From Planctomycetota bacterium (lineage in GTDB: Bacteria > Planctomycetota > SZUA-567), in assembly GCA_020860865.1 (NCBI GenBank), contig JAJBTL010000400.1:1-12076 (forward strand): a DNA stretch of 12,076 nucleotides, given 5' to 3'. The notes under the pieces are model-generated. The model made no database searches and was not told the origin of the DNA. It was given only the letters and a program-made list of their open reading frames with translations. Below are positions 6,765 through 12,076 of this stretch, one piece after another. Within the stretch, counting starts at the first letter, position 1. Every line of letters starts with the position of its first letter. Position numbers and translations under genes: made by a program.

Positions 6765-7601
6765 GTGAAAGACCCGATTGTCAAGTTGTGGAAAAGCGGT
6801 GTGGCGCTGCTCCGAAATACCGGCGCGATAGGCTGGTTGTTTTATCAATGCATCTATGCACTGCTGCGGCATGGCATACGTTTCCGTCGTGAAATAGTGA
6901 CGCAGATTTATTTCGTCGGTGTCGGCAGTTTTCCCGTCGTCATCGTCACGGCGGTATTCGCCGGCGCGGTGTTCGCCTACGCAATTTACAACCAGATGGT
7001 CCTCCTTGGCGTCGGCAGTTGGGCTGGCGTGTTTATGGCGAAATTGCTGACCTGGCATTTCGGCCCGGTTCTCATGGCCCTGGTGTTGGCGGGTCGTGTC
7101 GGGTGCTCGTTCACCGCCGAATTGGGCACCATGAATGTGACGGATCAAACCGATGCCATCCGTTCGTTCGGGCTCAGTCCGACCACCTATCTTATCATGC
7201 CGAGGCTGGCGGCGACATTTCTCATGATGCCTGTCCTGACCATTTTTGCGGTTTTTATAGGTGTTTTAGCCGGTCTTTTTATGATAGTGACAATCATGGG
7301 AGGAGACAGTCATTTCCAATGGACCCAAATCAAGGAAATGATGATCCCCTACGACTATATCCAGAGCATGGTCAAGAGTACCGTGTTCGGCATCCTGATT
7401 GCCCTGATCTGCTGCCGCAACGGCCTTGCCGCCAGGGGCGGCGCCGAAGGGGTCGGATCGGCCACGACGGAGGCCAACGTCGCCGCCTGCACCGCCATCC
7501 TCGTTATCAACCTCATTGTCAGCGTCATCCTTACCAAAGCCGAACCGTTGTACAACAGTGGCGTCGAATTTCTCAGAACATGTTTGGAAACAGTCACTTG
7601 A
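6765..7601 (+). CDS. MlaE/YrbE-family lipid ABC transporter permease
   Basis: The protein has 278 residues, close to the family's usual length. It has about five hydrophobic segments and the MlaE-family signatures: 'AELGTMNVTDQTDAI' (118-132), 'PRLAA' (146-150) and 'GAEGVGSATTEANVA' (226-240). In MlaFEDB-type systems this subunit forms the inner-membrane path for phospholipid moved between the inner and outer membranes, working with an MlaF ATPase and an MCE-domain MlaD protein. It implies a double-membrane cell. The start is GTG, with AGGA (6755-6758) six bases upstream and a further GAGGGG before it. No ATPase or MCE gene lies in the window: the upstream gene is the radical SAM enzyme and the downstream genes run the other way. 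It is therefore an orphan permease here, with partners presumably elsewhere. Confidence 0.9.
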   Translation: MKDPIVKLWKSGVALLRNTGAIGWLFYQCIYALLRHGIRFRREIVTQIYFVGVGSFPVVIVTAVFAGAVFAYAIYNQMVLLGVGSWAGVFMAKLLTWHFGPVLMALVLAGRVGCSFTAELGTMNVTDQTDAIRSFGLSPTTYLIMPRLAATFLMMPVLTIFAVFIGVLAGLFMIVTIMGGDSHFQWTQIKEMMIPYDYIQSMVKSTVFGILIALICCRNGLAARGGAEGVGSATTEANVAACTAILVINLIVSVILTKAEPLYNSGVEFLRTCLETVT

Positions 7602-7631
7602 GTCCGGCAACGCCCTCCACCTATCCTCGAT

Positions 7632-7671
7632 AAAAAAGGCGCCCGTCAGCAGTGATTTGCCGATGGACGCC
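7632..7671 (-). terminator. Intrinsic terminator of the LarC operon
   Basis: On the minus strand GGCGTCC (7665-7671) pairs with GGGCGCC (7638-7644) over seven base pairs, one of them a G-U. A run of six Ts follows directly (7632-7637). The loop is 20 bases. It lies 87 bases past the LarC stop codon. Confidence 0.65.
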
Positions 7672-7757
7672 AACCATATTATATGTACTGTCAATGGCGA
7701 ATCGCCGTTCAAGGCGGTCGTGTCGGCTTTATCAACCCGCCACCCGTCATAATCCGA

Positions 7758-9527
7758 TTAGAGTGGATCGCTTTGCGCCGCTTCCTGGGCCAGGCGGAAA
7801 ATCTCGACAAGCGGAATACCCGTCGCCACCGACGCCGCCCGGCAGTCTTCGAACTCGGGCTGGCGACGGATGACGACGCCTTCGCGCCAGCCGATTTTAA
7901 TGCGGATATCGTGGCCGAGAACGTGCACGATGCGGAACTCCCGTTGCAGGACCAGGCGCGACCGTTCGCCGACGCGCATGCCGAAGGTGGTCGATTCCCG
8001 CCACAGCACGTCCGCGACCACCGGGGCGATTTCCGCCAGGGCAAGGACGGTTACCTCGTGTCCGGGTCGGCTCTTTTTCATGGTGACCGGCGTGGCATAG
8101 GCTTCGAGGGCGCCGGCGGTGAGGGCGCGTTCAAGCAGATGGCCGATGGCTTCCGACGTCATGTCGTCGACGACGAAGCGGAACTCGACGACGCGTTCGC
8201 CGCCGTCGGCGACGTCGCCCGGTAGCATGGCGGCGATTTGGGCCGGCAGCCGCGGGTCTTCCGGCGGGATGCGGACCAGTTCGGCGGACGGTTCCGGGCT
8301 GACGGCGGCGACGATGGTTTTCGAGCTTTCACGGCGGCCCGGTTCGTCCCGCTGTTCTGCCGGTTTTCCGATAATGGCGCGAAGCAGGTTCGGCGCTTCA
8401 CTGTAGACCCGGTGGCCGGCGCCGTAGCCGATGCGGGTGACGGTTATCTCCGGCGAATCGCCGAAAGATTGGACCAGGCCGGCCAGGAGGGCGGCGCCGG
8501 TCGGCGTGGTGCGTTCGCCTTCACCGCCGCTGTGCCAGGGGATGTTGTGGCTTTTGAATATTTCCAACGTCGCCGGCGCCGGGACCGGGAAGATGCCGTG
8601 CTCGCACATGAGCATTCCGGACCCGGCCGCCGGCGGCGCCGCCGAGATGGAGTCGATATCCAGAAGGTCGAGGGCGATGCAGGAGCCGATGACGTCGACG
8701 GCGGTATCGATGCCGCTGATTTCATGGAAATGAACGCGGTCGACGGGCCGGCCGTGGACGGTGGCTTCGGCCTCGGCGACGATGCGGAACACCCGGGCCG
8801 CCCGTTCGCGGACGCGTTCCGACAAGACCGGCGAATCGAGAAGGCCCAGTAGGTCGGACAGGTGGCGGTGCGGTCCGCCCTTGTCTTGATGGTGGTGATG
8901 ACCGCTTCCTTCGTGATCGCCGTGGGGATGACCGTGGTCGTTATTGGCCGAGTCGTGCGGATCGTTCGACCGCGGCGCGTCGCCGTGATGATCGTGATGA
9001 TCGTGATGATGATGATCGTGCGGAGCATGATGGTGCTTGCCGCCGCAGCAGCCCTGGTGGTGATCGGCTTCGTCATCCGGTTGCGCATGCGGATCGTTTG
9101 ATCGCGGTGCATCGTCATCCTGATGATCATGCGAATGATGATGTTTCCCGCCGCAACAACCGTGGCCTGGTCCGGCGCTCCGGTTCGGGTCCGGTTGAGC
9201 GTGCGGATCGTTCGAGCGCGGCGCGTCGTCGGCCGCGTGATCGTGGTGGTGCGGGCAGGGGGCGTCGCCGTGATGATGGTGGCCGTGACAGCCGGGATGT
9301 CCATGACCGGCAGTGGCCGAATGGCCGGTTTGAGTGAAGTCGATGACGTCCAGCAGATTGGCGGCGACGCCGCCGCGTTCGGTTCGGCTGACAAGCAGGT
9401 TGAATCCTTCGAGGGGAATGGCGCGGAGCGTGTCGACAATGGTCGCCTGGTCGGCGCCGGCGTCTATGAGGCTGGCAAGGAGCATGTCGCCGGCGATGCC
9501 GAATTGACAATCAAGATGGAGATGCAT
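7758..9527 (-). CDS. larC: LarC, nickel-pincer cofactor nickel chelatase, with long His-rich insert
   Basis: LarC is the CTP-dependent enzyme that inserts nickel into the pyridinium bisthiocarboxylate mononucleotide, completing the nickel-pincer cofactor of LarA lactate racemase. Family marks are the N-terminal 'LDCQFGIAGDMLLASLIDAG' (5-24), 'TPTGAALLAG', 'VDDMTSEAIGHLLERAL', 'MKKSRPG' and 'ESTTFGMRV'. The start at 9527 places the family's usual N-terminus first and has AAAGG seven bases upstream; a start at 9569 would add 14 residues that do not fit the family. The protein is 589 residues, well above the usual ~400, because residues about 69-221 form an insert with around 45 histidines. The two halves of LarC are in one continuous frame, unlike the Lactobacillus plantarum gene, which needs ribosomal frameshifting. 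It lies last in the minus-strand operon, after a hydroxyacid dehydrogenase. Confidence 0.92.
   Translation of the reverse strand: MHLHLDCQFGIAGDMLLASLIDAGADQATIVDTLRAIPLEGFNLLVSRTERGGVAANLLDVIDFTQTGHSATAGHGHPGCHGHHHHGDAPCPHHHDHAADDAPRSNDPHAQPDPNRSAGPGHGCCGGKHHHSHDHQDDDAPRSNDPHAQPDDEADHHQGCCGGKHHHAPHDHHHHDHHDHHGDAPRSNDPHDSANNDHGHPHGDHEGSGHHHHQDKGGPHRHLSDLLGLLDSPVLSERVRERAARVFRIVAEAEATVHGRPVDRVHFHEISGIDTAVDVIGSCIALDLLDIDSISAAPPAAGSGMLMCEHGIFPVPAPATLEIFKSHNIPWHSGGEGERTTPTGAALLAGLVQSFGDSPEITVTRIGYGAGHRVYSEAPNLLRAIIGKPAEQRDEPGRRESSKTIVAAVSPEPSAELVRIPPEDPRLPAQIAAMLPGDVADGGERVVEFRFVVDDMTSEAIGHLLERALTAGALEAYATPVTMKKSRPGHEVTVLALAEIAPVVADVLWRESTTFGMRVGERSRLVLQREFRIVHVLGHDIRIKIGWREGVVIRRQPEFEDCRAASVATGIPLVEIFRLAQEAAQSDPL
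8865..9323 (-). repeat. His-rich repeat insert within larC
   Basis: The segment encodes residues about 69-221 of LarC and is built from recurring modules. 'DAPRSNDPH' begins at residues 101, 139 and 183 (DNA spacing 114 and 132 bp), and 'GCCGGKHHH' occurs twice (Cys124/125 and Cys160/161). Between them lie runs of His, Asp and Gly. His-rich stretches in nickel-maturation proteins commonly bind and store nickel. The Cys pairs add possible thiol ligands. Confidence 0.85.
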
Positions 9528-9640
9528 GGGAATGCCTTTCTTTCTACGTAAAACACTACGATCCCCCAAATCACTGCCGTCGCGGAGAGACGTTCGAGCG
9601 ACAAGCGGTCTTGGAACCGGGCACGCGACGCGGAAGTACG

Positions 9641-10588
9641 TTACCGCGCCTGACCGAGTTTTTTGAGATGCTCCAGGACCTCACCGATGTACAGATCGAT
9701 ATAGTTCGGCCCGAACGCGGTGACATGCGGCATGATGACGAGGTTCGGGCATTTCCGGATGGGCGCGTCGTCAGGAAGCGGCTCCACCGGGAAAACGTCA
9801 AGGAAGGCGCCGGCGATTTTCCCGCCGTGAAGAAGCGCGGCGAGGGCGTCCAGGTCGATGGCGTTGCCGCGACCGACATTGTACACGTAGGCGTTTGGCC
9901 CGAGTAGGCCGAGGCGGCGTTCGTCCAGGATGCGGTCGGTGTCTGCCGATCCGGGCAGGACGGAGATGACATGATCGGCCCGGGCCAGGGCGTCGTCAAG
10001 GCCGTTCATGTCGACGACGCTGTCCGTCGCTTCGAAATAGTCGGGCCGCTCGAGGTTACTCCGGTTGACCCCGGTGACGGCGACGCCGAACGGTTTCAGG
10101 AGGCGGCCAATCCATTTGCCGACATGGCCAAAACCGAGGATAACGGCATGGCTGCCGCGAATCGGCCGCATACCGGCGGTGACTTCGGCGCGGGGCCACG
10201 GTTCGTCCTTTCGGTCGATGGCTTCCTTTATTCCCCGGGTAAAGGCAAGCATGGCGCCGAGGACTGACTCGGCCATCAGTTCGCCGTGAAAGGCGCCGTG
10301 GGCGATGGTGAGCCCGGGCCGTGGCGGCATCTGTATCCAGTCGTGGCCGGCGGACGGTGTGGAGAGGAGCCTGAGTTTACCGGCCTGGTCGGCGAGGCTT
10401 CGGGGAAAGCGCCAGACCAGGGCGACATCGGCGTCCGGGAGGAGGGCGCGGAAAGCTTCCTTTTCCGTCACCTCCCGCCATTCCCAGGACGGCGCCTCGC
10501 GCCTGAGCACATCGAGATGGCGCGGTTCGACGCCGGGAGTACCGTCCTTACCAATGGGGACATTGACAATGCCAAGCGGTCGGCTCAT
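9641..10588 (-). CDS. D-isomer-specific 2-hydroxyacid dehydrogenase, NAD(P)-dependent
   Basis: The protein has 315 residues, the usual length for the family, which reversibly reduces 2-oxoacids to D-2-hydroxyacids in the cytoplasm. The dinucleotide-binding 'GFGHVG' is at 152-157. The catalytic set is present: Arg240 in 'NVGRGNAID', Glu269 in 'VEPLP' and His288 in 'MPHVTAFG'. The residues after the second beta strand, 'VNRS' (174-177), carry Arg where NAD-specific members usually have Asp, so NADP use is possible. The substrate cannot be assigned; glyoxylate, hydroxypyruvate or a larger 2-oxoacid are all possible. The start ATG has AAAGGA five bases upstream. It sits 33 bases after the TPR gene and 113 bases before larC, all one direction. 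A link to lactate or another 2-hydroxyacid handled by a LarA-type enzyme is inferred from this position. Confidence 0.88.
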   Translation of the reverse strand: MSRPLGIVNVPIGKDGTPGVEPRHLDVLRREAPSWEWREVTEKEAFRALLPDADVALVWRFPRSLADQAGKLRLLSTPSAGHDWIQMPPRPGLTIAHGAFHGELMAESVLGAMLAFTRGIKEAIDRKDEPWPRAEVTAGMRPIRGSHAVILGFGHVGKWIGRLLKPFGVAVTGVNRSNLERPDYFEATDSVVDMNGLDDALARADHVISVLPGSADTDRILDERRLGLLGPNAYVYNVGRGNAIDLDALAALLHGGKIAGAFLDVFPVEPLPDDAPIRKCPNLVIMPHVTAFGPNYIDLYIGEVLEHLKKLGQAR

Positions 10589-10621
10589 GATTTTCCTTTA
10601 AAAACGAAGTTCGACAGCGTT

Positions 10622-11503
10622 CTATTCCCGTCCGGGCAACAAATCCCTGACGCCGGCCAAAGCCTGATCGTCGTCGAGAAAGTCCAGGTCGCCCGTTTCA
10701 TGTCCTAAAAGCACTTTCCGTATTTCCGCCAGGGCGTCGTCCCGATGGCCTTCCGCCAGTTGCAAGGCCGCCGTATAGATGGCGAGGCGCGGGTCGCCCT
10801 GGGGAACGTTATCCAGTTCGGTCCACTTGCGAATGGCTTCCCGGGCGGCGTCCAGCAGGTTGGCGCGGATGGCGAGGGAGGCCGTTATCATACGGTATTC
10901 GTCATAGGCCGGATCGAGACGGGAGGCCTGTTCCATGGCGTCGATGGCGCCCTGGAGCTGTCCGAGCGCGGCCAGATCGTCGGACAGTTCGGCCCAGGCG
11001 CTGTCGTCCCACGGCGTGAGGCGGAGGAGGCTCCGGAGATCGGCGGCCGATCCGGCGCGGTCGTTGTCGAGCCGTTTCAGGTCGGCGCGGAAGAGGAGGT
11101 AGCGGGCGGTCCGGCTCCAGCGTCGGCGGCGCATGGTCAGGAGCATGATGCCGGCCGCGAGAACAAGGGTGAGCATGCCGCCGTAATACCATATCTGTTT
11201 ATCCCGGGGCACCGACCCGCCGCCCCAGAGGAGGATCACTCTGAGGGCGAGAAGGACCGGCGGCACCACGCCGCCGCGAACCCGCTGCTTGCCGGGAAGC
11301 GGCCGGACATCGTCCGGAAGCGGCAGGACGGGGGCGAGGAGCTTGTCCATCCGGGCGATTTCGGCGCGGCGGAACTCCTCGTCCGACACGGCCCGGGCCA
11401 GGTGGCGGAATTCCCGGTCGACGGTGTTCTGAACATAGCGGACGAAGACAACCGCCAGCACGATAAGGAACAAGAGAAGGAATATGGTGTAATAGGGGTT
11501 CAT
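10622..11503 (-). CDS. Membrane protein with TPR-like repeats
   Basis: The protein has 293 residues. The N-terminal half has three hydrophobic segments: about 5-22 directly after the start, 78-95 and 106-124, the last followed by the basic stop 'RRRR'. The C-terminal half is alpha-helical with degenerate tetratricopeptide-type repeats of about 34 residues (near 134-167, 168-201 and 202-235). These include typical positions such as 'AWAELSDDLAALGQLQGAIDAMEQASRLDP'-like spacing of small and hydrophobic residues. TPR domains bind other proteins, so this is a membrane-tethered scaffold or regulator; no enzyme motif is seen. Its ATG begins only six bases after the kinase stop codon, with a weak ribosome site, so it is probably translationally coupled to the kinase and may be its partner. 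I do not recognise a named family. Confidence 0.75.
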   Translation of the reverse strand: MNPYYTIFLLLFLIVLAVVFVRYVQNTVDREFRHLARAVSDEEFRRAEIARMDKLLAPVLPLPDDVRPLPGKQRVRGGVVPPVLLALRVILLWGGGSVPRDKQIWYYGGMLTLVLAAGIMLLTMRRRRWSRTARYLLFRADLKRLDNDRAGSAADLRSLLRLTPWDDSAWAELSDDLAALGQLQGAIDAMEQASRLDPAYDEYRMITASLAIRANLLDAAREAIRKWTELDNVPQGDPRLAIYTAALQLAEGHRDDALAEIRKVLLGHETGDLDFLDDDQALAGVRDLLPGRE

Positions 11504-11509
11504 GCCGGG

Positions 11510-12076
11510 TTATCCGAAAATAAGGTAGCCGATGACGAGGGCGGCCGCGAGGACGATGGCGCCGGCCTTGAGCCAGGTGGCGCAGGGAGTGGAGGCGGCG
11601 CTTTCCTTGCGGCGCCGAAGGGAAAAGGTCCGCTCATTGCCGTGGGAGCTGGGTGCCGCCGAACCGAGCCGGGCCGACATCCGTTCCGAATGCCGGGCGG
11701 CGGCCCGGTCGGAGTCGCTCGTCAGGCGGGCCGCCAGGCGGGCCGAGGACGAGGCGGCGCCGCCGCTACTGCCGGACGGCCGCGAAACGTGGAGGACCTG
11801 GCTTCGGAGGCCGCCAAGGTCGTCGTGGGGAGTATGGTGAAACTTTTCCAAACGGTCGGCCAGCGCTTCCGGGTCGGACGGGCGCTTGGCCGGATCGATC
11901 TCCAGCATGTCGTGGATGAGCCGGAGGAATTTCCCGGAAAAACGTTCCTGGCTTTTCAACGAAAACGACGGCAACGGATTACTCCGCCGATAGACGGCGA
12001 GATCGATGCCGTTCGGCGCGGTGAACGGCGGCACGCCGAAGGCGATATGATAGAAGGTGGCGCCGAGGTTGTAGAT
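11510..12076 (-). CDS. Membrane-anchored Ser/Thr protein kinase, C-terminal part (cut by window edge)
   Basis: The frame is open to the right edge, so 188 C-terminal residues are present. The first residues, 'IYNLGATFYHIAFGVPPF', match subdomain IX and the following helix of Hanks-type bacterial kinases. 'MLEIDPAKRPS' with Arg65 is the subdomain XI signature that closes the kinase domain. The ATP-binding lobe, HRD and DFG motifs lie outside the window. A Ser/Arg/Ala-rich low-complexity linker (about 90-160) with a repeated 'SARL' element follows. A single hydrophobic helix (about 171-187) ends the protein, with only 'FG' or so beyond it, a tail anchor that would leave the kinase in the cytoplasm. 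It heads the minus-strand operon and is followed six bases later by the membrane TPR protein. The first in-frame Met at 12034 is internal to the kinase fold and is not the start. Confidence 0.88.
   Translation of the reverse strand: MYNLGATFYHIAFGVPPFTAPNGIDLAVYRRSNPLPSFSLKSQERFSGKFLRLIHDMLEIDPAKRPSDPEALADRLEKFHHTPHDDLGGLRSQVLHVSRPSGSSGGAASSSARLAARLTSDSDRAAARHSERMSARLGSAAPSSHGNERTFSLRRRKESAASTPCATWLKAGAIVLAAALVIGYLIFG

Noticed and set aside
7676..7700. TTGACA next to a TATAAT-like word on the minus strand
   Set aside because: The two hexamers are only about five bases apart, not the 16-18 a promoter needs.
8862..9101. Plus-strand ORF coding a Met/Val-rich hydrophobic protein
   Set aside because: It is the antisense of the His/Asp repeats of larC (His codons CAT/CAC read backwards give Met/Val), so it is an artefact.
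8955..9230. Spaced direct repeats that could suggest a CRISPR array
   Set aside because: The repeats are in frame with LarC, spacing is irregular (132 and 114 bp), and the spacers are themselves His-rich coding sequence.

Overview
The window comes from a Gram-negative-type bacterium. The genes are GC-rich and the gaps between them are clearly more AT-rich. A member of the PVC group (Lentisphaerota or Planctomycetota-like) is my best guess. It rests on a C-terminally membrane-anchored Ser/Thr kinase, an MlaE-type lipid permease, a secreted glycine-rich protein, and an integrase remnant ending in a 'LMRHS...YTH' signature. This is inference only; there is no rRNA or marker gene to confirm it.

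Layout: (1) 1-602, minus strand: the 5' part of a secreted poly-glycine protein cut by the window edge, preceded by a small possible ORF. (2) 603-1208: an AT-rich divergent intergenic region with a TATACT promoter, a cluster of TTCGTA motifs and two stem-loops in the leader. (3) 1209-4563, plus strand: two tandem, overlapping paralogues, each a polytopic MFS-like membrane domain joined to a C-terminal LuxR/GerE DNA-binding domain. An intrinsic terminator follows. (4) 4603-5103: the C-terminal remnant of a tyrosine recombinase lies beside the 3' end of a minus-strand tRNA-Val(CAC), which has its own promoter and terminator. This is the typical scar of tRNA-targeted integration. (5) 5199-7601, plus strand: a KamA-family radical SAM enzyme and an orphan MlaE-family permease, each with its own promoter. 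(6) 7632-12076, minus strand: a probable four-gene operon. In transcription order it reads Ser/Thr kinase (partial), membrane TPR protein, D-2-hydroxyacid dehydrogenase, and LarC with a very His-rich insert, followed by an intrinsic terminator.

How the genes may work together: LarC installs nickel in the nickel-pincer cofactor used by lactate-racemase-type enzymes, and the gene beside it encodes a D-2-hydroxyacid dehydrogenase. Together they suggest 2-hydroxyacid metabolism linked to nickel handling. Whether the kinase and TPR protein take part is unknown. The paired membrane-LuxR proteins look like one-component sensors that may regulate each other or nearby genes. I see no CRISPR array, toxin-antitoxin pair, complete mobile element or clearly new multi-gene defence system. 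The most unusual items are the tandem membrane-LuxR pair with its structured promoter region, the repeat-built metal-binding insert of LarC, and the KamA-like enzyme with altered substrate-site positions.
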